63,539 nucleotides of DNA from Arthrobacter sp. SDTb3-6 (lineage in GTDB: Bacteria; Actinomycetota; Actinomycetes; Actinomycetales; Micrococcaceae), in NCBI RefSeq assembly GCF_013376095.1, contig NZ_JAAMFN010000024.1, positions 1-63,539 of the forward strand. Reading direction: 5' to 3'. The position numbers and the translations under genes were made by a program. Below, piece after piece: positions 39,401 through 49,283 of this stretch. The notes under the pieces are model-generated. The model was not told where the DNA came from and did not search any database. It saw only the letters and a program-made list of their open reading frames with translations. Numbering within the stretch: the stretch's first letter is position 1; every line of letters starts with the position of its first letter.

Positions 39401-40642
39401 TCACACGGCGGAGAAGGCCACCACGCAGTTTTGCCCGCCGAAGCCGAATGCGTTGGTCACGGCGTGCCGCACGGCCATGCCGCGTGCCTCGTTGGGCACA
39501 TAGTCCAGGTCGCATTCCGGGTCCGGGTCGGTGTAGTTGATGGTGGGCGGCACGACCGACCCGGCGATGGCCCGCACGCACACCAGCGCGCCCAGGGCAC
39601 CGGCGGCCCCGATGAGGTGGCCGGTCATGGACTTGGGCGCCGTGACGGCGAGTGCCGCGGCATGGCTGCCAAAGGCCTGGTGGATGGCGGCGGTTTCGGT
39701 TTTGTCGTTGGCCTTCGTCGAGGTGCCGTGGGCGCAGACGAGTTCGACGTCGGACGGGTCCAGCCGCGCCTTCGCCAGCGCCTTCGCAATGGCCTTGGCC
39801 GCATAGGTGCCTGCCGGTTCGGGGGCAACGATGTGGAAGGCGTCGGCCGTCATGGCCCCGCCGGAGACCTCGGCGTAGGCGCGGGCACCGCGTGCCCGGG
39901 CGTCGGAGAGCCGTTCCAGCGTGAACACGACGGCGCCTTCGCCAAACACAAAGCCGTTGCGGCCGGCGTCGAACGGGCGGGAGGCCTCCTGCGGGTTGTC
40001 GTTGCTGGTGGAGAGCCCGCGCATGGCGGTGAGCCCGCCAAACATGACGGGCGTGATTGCGGCATCGGCGCCGCCGGCCACCACCACGTCCGCGTCGCCG
40101 TCCAGCAGCAGCCGCCGGGCCTCCAGCAGCGCGTGGGTGCCGCTGGCGCAGGCCAGGGCACTGGCGTTGACCCAGCCGTGCACGCCCAGGTCGATCGCCA
40201 CCTCGCAGGCGGCCATGTTGGTCAGCGAAGAGGCCACAAAGCTGGGGCTGACGTACCGGGCCCCGCGACCGTCCAGCACGTGCACGGCCTCCTCGATCTC
40301 CGGGAAGCCGGACACGGCGCTGTTGATGACGACGGCGGCCTCGACGCCTTCCAGCGTGGTCCCCAGCCCGGCATCGGACATCGCCTCGCGGGCTGCGGCG
40401 ATGGCCAGCTGCGTGCAGCGCGAGGACCGGTTGAGCCGCTTGACCGGCAGCAGGCCGGCCGGGTCGAAGCCCTTGACCTCCGCGGCGATGGTGGTGCTGA
40501 ACCCATTGGCGTCGAACGCGGTGATGGTGTCCACGCCGCTCTTGCCGGCCAGCAGTGCTTCCCAGGTCAGCGGCGCCGTGTTGCCGAGCGGGGTGATGGC
40601 GCCGATGCCGGTGATGACGACGCGCCCGCTTGCCTCCGTCAC
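39401..40642 (-). CDS. Beta-ketoacyl-ACP synthase II-like (FabF family)
   Basis: 413 aa condensing enzyme with an intact catalytic set: C165 (ALACASGTH), H305 (CAHGTSTKAND), K337 and H342 (PKSMTGHLIGAAGAL). It would join an acyl thioester to malonyl-ACP. Its GTG overlaps the stop of an acyl-CoA ligase gene (GTGA), so the two are coupled. No ACP, malonyl transferase or reductase is nearby, so it is not the housekeeping fab cluster. A dedicated lipid or polyketide step is possible, with the ligase supplying the starter (inference). Confidence 0.92.
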   Translation of the reverse strand: MTEASGRVVITGIGAITPLGNTAPLTWEALLAGKSGVDTITAFDANGFSTTIAAEVKGFDPAGLLPVKRLNRSSRCTQLAIAAAREAMSDAGLGTTLEGVEAAVVINSAVSGFPEIEEAVHVLDGRGARYVSPSFVASSLTNMAACEVAIDLGVHGWVNASALACASGTHALLEARRLLLDGDADVVVAGGADAAITPVMFGGLTAMRGLSTSNDNPQEASRPFDAGRNGFVFGEGAVVFTLERLSDARARGARAYAEVSGGAMTADAFHIVAPEPAGTYAAKAIAKALAKARLDPSDVELVCAHGTSTKANDKTETAAIHQAFGSHAAALAVTAPKSMTGHLIGAAGALGALVCVRAIAGSVVPPTINYTDPDPECDLDYVPNEARGMAVRHAVTNAFGFGGQNCVVAFSAV

Positions 40643-42330
40643 TGGCCTTCACCGCTTCCCGCACCCTGCCCGGCGGCTTTGGCGGGCTTCTGGAACAGCC
40701 CCGCCGCGGCGTCGGCCTCGGCCTGCCGTGCCAATTGGTAGTGGATCTTTTTGCCCGTCGCGGTCTGTGGCACTTCCGTGACGAACGCGTAGGCGCGGGG
40801 GCGCTTGAAGTTGGAGAGCTCCGGGCTGGCCAGGCAGTGGCGTTCGAGTTCGTCGGCGGTGAGGCCGGCGTCCTGGGGGATCACATAGGCCACCACCCGC
40901 TGGCCCCAGCGCCCGTCCGGCAGGCCCACCACGACGCTGTCGTGCACGCCCGGGTGGGAGTTGAGGACTTCCTCGACCTGGACGGGATGGATGTTTTCGC
41001 CGCCGGAGATGATCATGTCGTCCTTGCGCCCCACAATCGTGATGAACCCGTCCTCGTCCCAGGTGCCCAGGTCGCCGGAATACAGCCAGTTGTGCACGAA
41101 CTTTTCCTCGTTGACCTGGGGCAGGTTGGCGTAGCTGAACCCGGACTTGGGCGTGCGCATGATGATCTCGCCCTGCTCGGTGTTGTCCCGGGCGGCCAGT
41201 TCCTCCGGTTCCGCGCGCCGGTCGGGGAAGACCTTGACGATGGCGACGTCGTCGTCGGTGCATGCCCGCCCGGCCGTGCCGGCATGCTCCGGCAGGTCCT
41301 CGGGGCGCAGGAAGGTGTTCCAAAAGGCCTCGGTGGTGCCGTAGCCGTTGAAGATGCGGGGAGTGAGCAGTTTCTGGTACCGCAGCACGGCCGCCCGTTC
41401 CAGCGGGGCGCCCATCGTCACGATGCCACGCAGCCCGGACAGGTCACGCGGCCTGCGCTCCTGCTCATCGGCCAGCATGCCCGCCGTGACGGGGGCGCCG
41501 ACCAGGAAGGTGATCCCGTACTTCTCCACCCAGTCGAGGGCGGCCGCGGGGTCAAAGGTGCGCATCGGGACCACGGAGCCGCCCACGTAGAACAGCGGGT
41601 TCGGCCCCCCGGAGTACAGGCCGCCGCGGTGGAACCAGGGCGTCATGTTCAGCGTCCTGTCGTGCGGGGTGAGCGGGAAGTGCATGATGACGTCATGGGC
41701 GCTCATCACCTCAACAATGGAGGGCAGCGACACGCCCTTGGGCCGTCCGGTGGTCCCTGAGGTGTACAGCCGGGTGGTCTCCCCATAGCTCGAGGGCTGC
41801 CCCGTGCGCCGCTGCGGCCCGTCCGGCGCCGCAGCCATTGCCTCGGCCAGGGTGCGCACCCCGGAGGCGGCCCCGGCCCCGTTCCCCCCGCCCGCGACGG
41901 TGAGCAGGGCGGCGGCGGAGCCGGACGTCTTGACGGCCGCGAGCGCATCCACTGCCACGGCGTCGTCGAAGATGAACACGGCCGGCGTGCTGTCGGCCAG
42001 GATGATGGCGGTTTCCCCTGCTGCCAGGCGGAAATTCATGGGGACGCCGACGGCCCCGATGCGTTGGGTGGCCAGGTAAAGGAAGGCGAACTCGACACCG
42101 TTGTAGAGCTGGTAGGCCACGCGGTCCCCCGCCTTGACGCCGAGTTCCAACAGCACGGCGGACACCTTGTCAACGGCGGCGTCCAGCTCGGCGTACGTCC
42201 ACTCACGGCCGGCGGCGGGGTCCACGATGGCCACCTGCCGGCCGAAGCGGCCCACGTTGCGGCGGAAGCCGGCGTCGTAGGTGAACTCGTGCTCAAAGTA
42301 GTCCTTGAAACGGCTTGCGTCGTACGCCAT
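40639..42330 (-). CDS. Acyl-CoA synthetase / AMP-dependent ligase
   Basis: 563 aa adenylate-forming enzyme. Core motifs are LYTSGTTGRPKGVSLPS (A3), NGYGTTEAFWNTF (A5), YSGDLGTWDEDGFI (A7), GRKDDMIISGGENIHPVQVEE (A8) and the catalytic lysine in ATGKKIHY (A10). It activates a carboxylic acid to acyl-AMP and then acyl-CoA; the medium/long-chain class is likely. A low-complexity insert (VAGGGNGAGAASG) is at about 145-158. It is first of the two-gene unit with the ketosynthase. Confidence 0.94.
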   Translation of the reverse strand: MAYDASRFKDYFEHEFTYDAGFRRNVGRFGRQVAIVDPAAGREWTYAELDAAVDKVSAVLLELGVKAGDRVAYQLYNGVEFAFLYLATQRIGAVGVPMNFRLAAGETAIILADSTPAVFIFDDAVAVDALAAVKTSGSAAALLTVAGGGNGAGAASGVRTLAEAMAAAPDGPQRRTGQPSSYGETTRLYTSGTTGRPKGVSLPSIVEVMSAHDVIMHFPLTPHDRTLNMTPWFHRGGLYSGGPNPLFYVGGSVVPMRTFDPAAALDWVEKYGITFLVGAPVTAGMLADEQERRPRDLSGLRGIVTMGAPLERAAVLRYQKLLTPRIFNGYGTTEAFWNTFLRPEDLPEHAGTAGRACTDDDVAIVKVFPDRRAEPEELAARDNTEQGEIIMRTPKSGFSYANLPQVNEEKFVHNWLYSGDLGTWDEDGFITIVGRKDDMIISGGENIHPVQVEEVLNSHPGVHDSVVVGLPDGRWGQRVVAYVIPQDAGLTADELERHCLASPELSNFKRPRAYAFVTEVPQTATGKKIHYQLARQAEADAAAGLFQKPAKAAGQGAGSGEGQ

Positions 42331-42466
42331 GGAAGGTCCCCTTCGCCGGGCCCGTCGCGCGCGGCGGGCATTGCTATGGCGCCCGCCGATCCCACCGGCC
42401 GGGGCGCCCTTGATTGCACCCTACTCCCGCACCGGGCTACGTCAAACTTGCCACACGGGGCCCGTC

Positions 42467-44380
42467 TCAATGGACCGGATGGTCCGCGCCACGCAGGATC
42501 GGCACGAGGTTTTCGATCACCGACCTGTCCTCAATGGTGGACGGCACCGTGTAGTCGTCGCCGTCGGCGATCTGGCGCATGGTCTTGCGCAGGATCTTCC
42601 CGGAGCGGGTCTTGGGCAGTGCATCGACGATGGTGGCGTTCTTGAAGTCGGCCACCGGCCCGATCTCCTTGCGGACCAGGGCCACGAGTTCCTTCTGCAG
42701 CACGTCCGCTTCGATCGCCACCCCGCTCTTGAGCACCACATACCCCACGGCCTTCTGGCCCTTGAGTGTGTCCGCCACGCCGATCACGGCACATTCGGCC
42801 ACGGCCGGGTGCTTGCCCACCACCTGTTCGATGGCGCCGGTGGAGAGCCGGTGGCCGGCGACGTTGATGACGTCGTCGGTGCGGCCCATGACAAACACGT
42901 AGCCGTCTTCGTCGACGTAGCCGGAGTCGCCTGTGGCGTAGCAGCCGGCAAAGGCGCTGAGGTAGGAGTCAACGTAGCGCTGGTCGTCGCCCCACAGGGT
43001 GGTGAGGGTGCCCGGCGGCAGGGGCAGCGACAGCACAATGTTCCCTTCCTCCCCCGCGGCCACGGGCTCCCCCATGCCGTCCACGATGCGCAGGTCGTAG
43101 CCGGGCATCGGCAGCGTGGGCGATCCCGCCTTGATGGGCAGCGGCTCGAGTCCGCGCGGGTTGCCCACAATGCCCCAGCCGGTTTCGGTCTGCCACCAGT
43201 GGTCCACCACGGGCACCGCGAGCACCTTCGACGCCCAGTGGAAGGTGTCGGTGTCCAGGCGTTCCCCGGCGGTGAACAGCGTTTGGAGGCTGCCGAGGTC
43301 GTAGTTCTTCAGCAGTTCCGCCTCCGGGTCCATCTTGCGGATGGCGCGCAGCGCGGTGGGCGCGGTGAACAGCGCCTTCACCTTGTGCTGGTCGATGACG
43401 CGCCAAAACGCCCCGGCGTCGGGGGTGCCCACGGGCTTGCCCTCGTACATGAGGGTCGTGGCGCCGGCGAGCAGCGGCCCGTACACGATATAGGAGTGGC
43501 CGACCACCCAGCCGACGTCCGAGGCCGTCCACCACACGTCGCCGGCTTGGATGTCGTAGAGGTTCGCCATGGTCCACAACAGTGCGACGGCGTGCCCCCC
43601 GTTGTCCCGGACCACCCCCTTGGGCGTCCCCGTGGTCCCGGAGGTGTACAACACGTACAGCGGGTCCGTGGACTTGACCGCCACCGGTTCCGCCGGTTGG
43701 GCCCCGGCGAGCGCCGCGTCCCAGTCCACGTGGTTCCAGGCCAGGGCGGCCGGGTCCGTGGCAAAGCCGTCGCGGTGCTTGACGATGACCGGCAGCTCCG
43801 GTGCGCCGGCCGTGGCCAGGGCCTCGTGGACGGTGGGCAGGTATTCAACATGGCGGTTCGGTTCCAGCCCGCCCGAGGTGGTCACCACCACCTTCGGTGC
43901 GGCGTCCTTGATGCGCACGGCCAGCTCATTGGCTGCAAAGCCGCCAAACACCACCGAGTGCACGGCGCCGAGGCGGGCGGTGGCCAGCATGGCGATCGCG
44001 GCCTCGGGGATCATGGGCAGGTAGATGACCACCCGGTCCCCCTTGCCCACGCCCTGGCTGCGGAGCACGCCGGCGAACGCCGCCACGGCGGCCGTCAGTT
44101 CGCTGTACGTGTAGCTGGTGGTTTTCCCCTGCATGGCGGAATCGTGGATGAGCGCCGGCTGGTCCCCGCGTCCTGCGTCCACGTGGCGGTCCAGTGCGTT
44201 GTAGCAGGTGTTCAGCTCGCCGTCCGGGAACCAGCGGCTGATCGGGGCATCGGAGCCGCTGTAGGCCTGCGCCGGCGGCACCGACCAGTCCACGGCCTGC
44301 GCGGCGTCCAGCCAAAACCCTTCCGGGTCCACGAGGCTGCGGCGGTATTCCTCGGTGTATTTACGGCCATTCCGGGACAT
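42467..44380 (-). CDS. prpE: Propionyl-CoA synthetase
   Basis: 637 aa. It makes propionyl-CoA from propionate, ATP and CoA. It belongs to the acetyl-CoA synthetase group: YTSGTTGTPKGVVRDNGGH, WWTASDVGWVVGHSYIVYGPLL, HWWQTETGWGI and the regulatory/catalytic lysine near 595 in PKTRSGKILR. ATG 44380 begins MSRNGRKYTEEYRRSL. It is divergent from gntR-prpDBC across a 202-bp region with two TGTATACA sites, completing the propionate oxidation set. Acetate may also be used. Confidence 0.94.
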   Translation of the reverse strand: MSRNGRKYTEEYRRSLVDPEGFWLDAAQAVDWSVPPAQAYSGSDAPISRWFPDGELNTCYNALDRHVDAGRGDQPALIHDSAMQGKTTSYTYSELTAAVAAFAGVLRSQGVGKGDRVVIYLPMIPEAAIAMLATARLGAVHSVVFGGFAANELAVRIKDAAPKVVVTTSGGLEPNRHVEYLPTVHEALATAGAPELPVIVKHRDGFATDPAALAWNHVDWDAALAGAQPAEPVAVKSTDPLYVLYTSGTTGTPKGVVRDNGGHAVALLWTMANLYDIQAGDVWWTASDVGWVVGHSYIVYGPLLAGATTLMYEGKPVGTPDAGAFWRVIDQHKVKALFTAPTALRAIRKMDPEAELLKNYDLGSLQTLFTAGERLDTDTFHWASKVLAVPVVDHWWQTETGWGIVGNPRGLEPLPIKAGSPTLPMPGYDLRIVDGMGEPVAAGEEGNIVLSLPLPPGTLTTLWGDDQRYVDSYLSAFAGCYATGDSGYVDEDGYVFVMGRTDDVINVAGHRLSTGAIEQVVGKHPAVAECAVIGVADTLKGQKAVGYVVLKSGVAIEADVLQKELVALVRKEIGPVADFKNATIVDALPKTRSGKILRKTMRQIADGDDYTVPSTIEDRSVIENLVPILRGADHPVH

Positions 44381-44452
44381 GGGGGTCCTCCATCCAGACT
44401 GATGTGATGCTTGTCATGCTAACGGGTGCGGACGGACGGACGCAAGGGTTTT

Positions 44453-44523
44453 TGTATACACAGTTGAGGAATTTTTTAGAATATTCCGGCAATCACTACC
44501 CAATCCATGCCGCTATGTATACA
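44453..44523. promoter_or_regulatory. Twin TGTATACA operators between prpE and gntR
   Basis: TGTATACA occurs at 44453-44460 and 44516-44523, start to start 63 bp. Both match the palindromic GTATAC core of FadR/VanR-subfamily GntR sites (NTNGTATACNAN). The spacing, six helical turns, would suit looping by a dimer of dimers. The regulator encoded just downstream is the obvious ligand. Confidence 0.8.
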
Positions 44524-44582
44524 CTGATGAAAGCGACGGCAGGCAGCCGGCGGATCTGGACAACGGTGGGACGGAGCAGCTC

Positions 44583-45224
44583 ATGCGGGCAGGCGAGAAG
44601 GCATATGCCACCTTGCGCAGCGACATTGTGAGCTGGAAGCTGCCGCCCGGCACAGTGCTGGCCGAGGTGGAGCTGTCCGAACGCCTGGGCGTCTCCCGCA
44701 CCCCGGTCCGGGAGGCCCTGGCACGGCTGACCGCCGAGGGCCTGGCCGAGCCGCAAAGCGGCCGCGGCACGGTGGTCAGCGGCATCTCGCTGGACCGTGT
44801 GGAGGAACTGTTTGAACTGCGCTCCGCCCTGGAGTGCCGGGCCGCTGAACTGGCAGCGCGAAACCGGGACCCCGAGGTGTTCCTGGAGCTGCACCGCTTG
44901 CTCGGCGACGCCGGCCGGCTCATCACCGAGGCGGACCCGACGCGCCATGACTACTACCGGCTGGCCGGCGACCTCGACGCCGCCATCGACACGGCTGCCG
45001 GAAACCACTACCTGGCGCAGGCCCTGAAAAGCCTGCGCGTGCACCTGGTGCGTGTGCGCAGGCTGTCCAAGGACAACCCCGCACGCCTGCGCGACGCCGC
45101 CAGGGAACATGCCGACATCGCCCGGGCGATCGCCAACGGCAACGCCACCGTGGCCAGTGCGGCCACGACGGTCCACCTCGACAACAGCCTCCGCCACCTG
45201 TTGGAGGGCGGCGCAACCCCCTGA
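44583..45224 (+). CDS. GntR/FadR-family regulator of the prp locus
   Basis: 213 aa. Winged helix at the N-terminus ([49 protein letters not shown]). The C-terminal FCD helical domain has metal/ligand-type residues (D and H in [17 protein letters not shown] in REHADI). GGAG precedes ATG 44583. It lies directly upstream of prpD and divergent from prpE, so it probably represses both until propionyl-CoA or 2-methylcitrate appears (inference). Confidence 0.9.
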   Translation: MRAGEKAYATLRSDIVSWKLPPGTVLAEVELSERLGVSRTPVREALARLTAEGLAEPQSGRGTVVSGISLDRVEELFELRSALECRAAELAARNRDPEVFLELHRLLGDAGRLITEADPTRHDYYRLAGDLDAAIDTAAGNHYLAQALKSLRVHLVRVRRLSKDNPARLRDAAREHADIARAIANGNATVASAATTVHLDNSLRHLLEGGATP

Positions 45225-45270
45225 CCCCGTTACCTGCCCGTTCAGCCACCCCTCTTTGAAAAGGAATCCC

Positions 45271-46791
45271 ATGGTTACCCAGCACACCGTCCGCGTTTAC
45301 AAGAGCGAAGAAAACCTGCCCCGCGAGGACCAGCTCGCGTACAAGATCGCCAAGGTCGCCGCCGATCCCGTGGCCGTCACGCCCGAAGTGGCGGACATGA
45401 TCATCAACCGCATCATTGACAACGCCTCCGTCGCCATCGCTTCCCTGAACCGCGGGCCCATCGTCGCCGCCCGCGCCCAGGCACTCACCCACGCGCCGTC
45501 GACCGGCGGCTCGGGCGCCAACGTCTTCGGCATCACGGAGAAGGTCTCCCCGGAATGGGCGGCGTGGGCCAACGGCGTGGCCGTGCGCGAACTGGACTAC
45601 CACGACACCTTCCTGGCTGCCGAGTACTCCCACCCGGGCGACAACATCCCGCCGATCCTCGCCGTGGCCCAGCACACCGGCGCCTCCGGTGCCGACCTCA
45701 TCCGCGCCATCGCAACCGGCTACGAGATCCAGGTGGACCTGGTCAAGGCGATCTGCCTGCACAAGCACAAGATCGACCATGTGGCCCACCTGGGCCCGTC
45801 CGCCGCCGCCGGCATCGGCACCCTGCTGGGCCTTGAGGTGGAGACCATCTTCCAGGCCGTGGGCCAGGGGCTGCACACCACCACCGCCACCCGCCAGTCA
45901 CGCAAGGGCGAAATCTCCACCTGGAAGGCGCACGCGCCGGCCTTCGCCGGCAAGATGGCCGTTGAGGCTGCCGACCGCGCCATGCGCGGGCAGACCTCCC
46001 CCGTGCCGATCTACGAGGGCGAGGACGGCGTCATCGCCTGGCTGCTGGACGGCCCGGACGCGCAATACACCGTGCCGCTGCCCGCCGACGGCGAGGCGAA
46101 GCGTGCCATCCTGGACACCTACACGAAGGAACACTCCGCCGAGTACCAGGCGCAGGCGTGGATCGACCTGGCCCGCAAGCTGCACGGCGGGCACCCCGAG
46201 GCCACCGACCCGGCCAACGTCAAGTCCGTGCTGATCAAGACCAGCCACCACACCCACTATGTGATCGGCTCCGGCGCCAACGACCCCCAGAAGTACGACC
46301 CCACCGCCTCGCGCGAAACCCTGGACCACTCCATCCCGTACATCTTCACGGTGGCCCTGCAGGACGGCACGTGGCACCATGTGGACTCCTACTCCCCCGA
46401 GCGGGCCGGCCGGCCCGACACCGTGGCGCTGTGGCACAAGGTCACCACGGAGGAGGACGCCGAGTGGACGCGCCGCTACCACTCCCTGGACATCGCGGAG
46501 AAGGCCTTTGGCGGCTCCGTGGAGATCACGCTCAACGACGGCACCGTCATCACCGACTCCATCGCCGTGGCCGACGCCCACCCGCTGGGCGCCCGCCCGT
46601 TTGCCCGCGAACAGTACATCAACAAGTTCCGCACCCTGGCCGCCGGCCTGGTCGAGGAGGCCGAGATCGACCGCTTCATCGCCGCCGCCGAAAACCTTCC
46701 CAACCTGGCCGCCGGGGAACTGGGCCAGCTGAACATCACGGCGGCGCCAGGCGTCGTCGATCCCGCCGCCGCACCGAAGGGGCTGTTTTAA
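45271..46791 (+). CDS. prpD: 2-methylcitrate dehydratase
   Basis: 506 aa MmgE/PrpD family. It dehydrates 2-methylcitrate to cis-2-methylaconitate in the methylcitrate cycle. Family signatures are [25 protein letters not shown] and [14 protein letters not shown] in the N-terminal half, with [14 protein letters not shown] in the second domain. AAAAGGA lies before ATG 45271; the upstream frame overlaps gntR and is spurious. The prpD-prpB-prpC genes are tightly packed. Confidence 0.96.
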   Translation: MVTQHTVRVYKSEENLPREDQLAYKIAKVAADPVAVTPEVADMIINRIIDNASVAIASLNRGPIVAARAQALTHAPSTGGSGANVFGITEKVSPEWAAWANGVAVRELDYHDTFLAAEYSHPGDNIPPILAVAQHTGASGADLIRAIATGYEIQVDLVKAICLHKHKIDHVAHLGPSAAAGIGTLLGLEVETIFQAVGQGLHTTTATRQSRKGEISTWKAHAPAFAGKMAVEAADRAMRGQTSPVPIYEGEDGVIAWLLDGPDAQYTVPLPADGEAKRAILDTYTKEHSAEYQAQAWIDLARKLHGGHPEATDPANVKSVLIKTSHHTHYVIGSGANDPQKYDPTASRETLDHSIPYIFTVALQDGTWHHVDSYSPERAGRPDTVALWHKVTTEEDAEWTRRYHSLDIAEKAFGGSVEITLNDGTVITDSIAVADAHPLGARPFAREQYINKFRTLAAGLVEEAEIDRFIAAAENLPNLAAGELGQLNITAAPGVVDPAAAPKGLF

Positions 46792-47721
46792 ATGCTGTAT
46801 TCAAAGAAGACCGCTGAAGAGAAGCGCCGGGACCTGCGGGACATGCTGGTCCCGGGGGCGGCACGCCAGTTCCCCGGCGCGTTCAACCCGCTCTCGGCCC
46901 GCCTGATCGAGGAAAAGAAGTTCGACGGCGTCTACATCTCCGGAGCGGTCCTCGCCAACGACCTGGGCCTGCCCGACATCGGCATGACCACCCTGACGGA
47001 GGTGGCGGCCCGCGGCGGGCAGATCGCCCGCATGACGGAGCTGCCCTGCCTGATCGACGCGGACACCGGCTTTGGCGAGCCGATGAACGTGGCCCGCACC
47101 ATCCAGGAGCTGGAAAACGCCGGCCTGGCCGGCTGCCACATCGAGGACCAGTTCAACCCGAAGCGTTGCGGCCACCTGGACGGGAAGAACATGGTGGACC
47201 TGGACACGGCCGTCAAGCGCATTGCGGCCGCGGCAGATGCCCGCCGGGACCCGAACTTCCTCATCATGGCCCGCACGGACCTGCGCGCCGTCGAAGGCCT
47301 GGACGCGGCCATCGACCGGGCCAAGGCCCTCGTGGACGCCGGTGCCGACGCCATCTTCCCGGAAGCCATGAAGGACGTGTCCGAGTTTGAGGCCGTGTGC
47401 AAGGCCGTCAACGTGCCCGTGCTGGCGAACATGACGGAATTTGGCAAGAGCGAGCTGTTCACCCGCGACGCGCTGGCCGGGGCGGGGGTGGCCATGGTCA
47501 TCTACCCGGTGACGCTGCTGCGCAGCGCCATGGGCGCCGCAGAACGGGTGCTGGACACCCTGGCCGCCGACGGCACGCAGGAGGCTGCGGTCCCGGACAT
47601 GCTGACTCGCGCCCGGCTCTATGAACTGGTTGACTACGAGGCGTATAACCAATTTGATACGGGCATTTTCAACTTCCAGGTCCCGGGCCTGGACATCACC
47701 ACCAACAACGCCAATCTCTGA
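46792..47721 (+). CDS. prpB: Methylisocitrate lyase
   Basis: 309 aa isocitrate lyase superfamily enzyme. It splits 2-methylisocitrate into pyruvate and succinate. The catalytic loop KRCGH contains C126; DADTGFGEP binds magnesium. Its ATG follows the prpD stop with no gap. It produces the two acids that pyc and the TCA cycle then handle. Confidence 0.97.
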   Translation: MLYSKKTAEEKRRDLRDMLVPGAARQFPGAFNPLSARLIEEKKFDGVYISGAVLANDLGLPDIGMTTLTEVAARGGQIARMTELPCLIDADTGFGEPMNVARTIQELENAGLAGCHIEDQFNPKRCGHLDGKNMVDLDTAVKRIAAAADARRDPNFLIMARTDLRAVEGLDAAIDRAKALVDAGADAIFPEAMKDVSEFEAVCKAVNVPVLANMTEFGKSELFTRDALAGAGVAMVIYPVTLLRSAMGAAERVLDTLAADGTQEAAVPDMLTRARLYELVDYEAYNQFDTGIFNFQVPGLDITTNNANL

Positions 47722-47737
47722 AGAAGGAGCATCCACT

Positions 47738-48877
47738 GTGAGCGACGAAGACGTACGCAAGGGCCTGGCCGGCGTCGTGGCCGACTACACGGCCATCTCC
47801 AAGGTGAACCCGGAGTCGAACTCCCTGCTCTACCGCGGCTACCCGGTGCAGGAGCTGGCTGCCGGCAAGTCCTTTGAGGAAGTGGCCCTGCTGCTGTGGA
47901 CCGGCGAGCTGCCCACCGAGGAGGAGCTGACGGTCTTCGAGGCCTTTGAACGGGCCAACCGTTCGCTGGACGCCAACGTGCGGGCCTCCATCGACCTGCT
48001 GCCGTTGGACTGCCACCCGATGGACGTGGGCCGCACGGCCGTGTCCGTCCTCGGGGCCAACCACGCGCTGGCCGAGGATTCCTCGCCGGCGGCTGAGCTG
48101 GAGAAGGCCAAGTCGCTGTTTGCGCAGTTCCCGGCCGTCGTCGCCTACGACCAGCGCCGCCGTCGCGGCCTGGGTGTCGTGGAGCCGCGCGAGGACCTGG
48201 ACTACGCCCACAACTTCCTGTGGATGGCCTTCGGCGCGGAAGCCGCCCCCGAGGTGGTCGACGCCTTCCGCGTCTCCATGATCCTGTACGCCGAGCATTC
48301 CTTCAACGCCTCCACGTTCACCGCCCGGGTCATCACCTCCACCCTGTCCGACCTGCACTCTGCCGTGACGGGCGCCATCGGCGCGTTGAAGGGCCCGCTG
48401 CACGGCGGCGCCAACGAGGCCGTCATGCACACCTTTGACGAGATCGGCATACGCAAGGACGAGTCCCGCGAAGAGGCCGCCGCCCGCGCCAAGGCCTGGA
48501 TGGAGGACGCCCTGGCACAGAAAAAGAAGGTCATGGGCTTCGGGCACCGCGTGTACAAGCACGGCGATTCGCGCGTTCCCACCATGAAGGCGGCACTGGA
48601 TGCGATGATCGCCCACTTTGACCGGCCGGAAATGCTGGGCCTCTACGACGGGCTGCAGCAGGCCATGGAGGAGGCCAAGGCAATCAAGCCGAACCTTGAC
48701 TACCCGGCCGGGCCCACCTACCACCTGATGGGCTTTGACACCGACATGTTCACGCCCATCTTCATCGCCTCCCGGATCACCGGCTGGACGGCGCACATCA
48801 TGGAACAGCGCGCCGCCAACGCCCTGATCCGCCCGCTGAGCGCCTACAACGGCGTGGACGAGCGGCACCTGGCCTGA
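47738..48877 (+). CDS. prpC: 2-methylcitrate synthase
   Basis: 379 aa citrate-synthase-family enzyme. It condenses propionyl-CoA with oxaloacetate. Active residues are in GPLHGGANEAVM, GFGHRVYKHGDSR and FTPIFIASRITGW (catalytic Asp in DTDMFTP). GTG 47738 follows AAGAAGGAG. Citrate synthase activity as a side reaction is usual. It ends the prpDBC operon. Confidence 0.96.
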   Translation: MSDEDVRKGLAGVVADYTAISKVNPESNSLLYRGYPVQELAAGKSFEEVALLLWTGELPTEEELTVFEAFERANRSLDANVRASIDLLPLDCHPMDVGRTAVSVLGANHALAEDSSPAAELEKAKSLFAQFPAVVAYDQRRRRGLGVVEPREDLDYAHNFLWMAFGAEAAPEVVDAFRVSMILYAEHSFNASTFTARVITSTLSDLHSAVTGAIGALKGPLHGGANEAVMHTFDEIGIRKDESREEAAARAKAWMEDALAQKKKVMGFGHRVYKHGDSRVPTMKAALDAMIAHFDRPEMLGLYDGLQQAMEEAKAIKPNLDYPAGPTYHLMGFDTDMFTPIFIASRITGWTAHIMEQRAANALIRPLSAYNGVDERHLA

Positions 48878-48936
48878 GCCGCGCGCAGCGGCCTGGGCGG
48901 TAGAGTGGGGAGCGTCACTACACCAGGAGGACCATC

Positions 48937-49266
48937 GTGGAAAAATCGTCGCTGACCGCACTGGCCAGGGAACTGCTGGGACAGGCCAGGTCCAGCACCA
49001 GCGGGCGCAGCGCCCGGACCGTCTATGGCGGGCATGAACGGGTCCTGCGCCAGACCGTGGTGGCCCTGACGGCCGGCTCCATGCTGGACGAACACGACAA
49101 CCCGGGCGAAGCCACCGTCCAGGTGCTCGGCGGCAGGCTGGTGCTGGCCACCGGGGATGTCTCCTGGGAAGGCTCCGCGGGGGACCACCTGGTGGTCCCC
49201 CGCGCCCGCCACTCCGTAAAGGCCCTGGAAGACTCCACGTTCCTGCTGACGGTCGCCAAGCCCTGA
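48937..49266 (+). CDS. Cupin-domain protein
   Basis: 109 aa single-cupin protein. The barrel has EHDNPGEATVQVLGGRL (first motif) and GDHLVVPRARHSVKALEDS (second motif with His). The usual HxH is reduced to EHD, so the metal set may be incomplete. AGGAGG precedes GTG 48937. No function is predictable. It follows prpC by 59 bp and may be co-transcribed. Confidence 0.85.
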   Translation: MEKSSLTALARELLGQARSSTSGRSARTVYGGHERVLRQTVVALTAGSMLDEHDNPGEATVQVLGGRLVLATGDVSWEGSAGDHLVVPRARHSVKALEDSTFLLTVAKP

Positions 49267-49283
49267 CCCGGCGCCGGCCCGCC

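Noticed and set aside
45052-45270. Extended PrpD start inside gntR
   Set aside because: The extra 73 residues read gntR in the wrong frame; ATG 45271 has AAAAGGA upstream.
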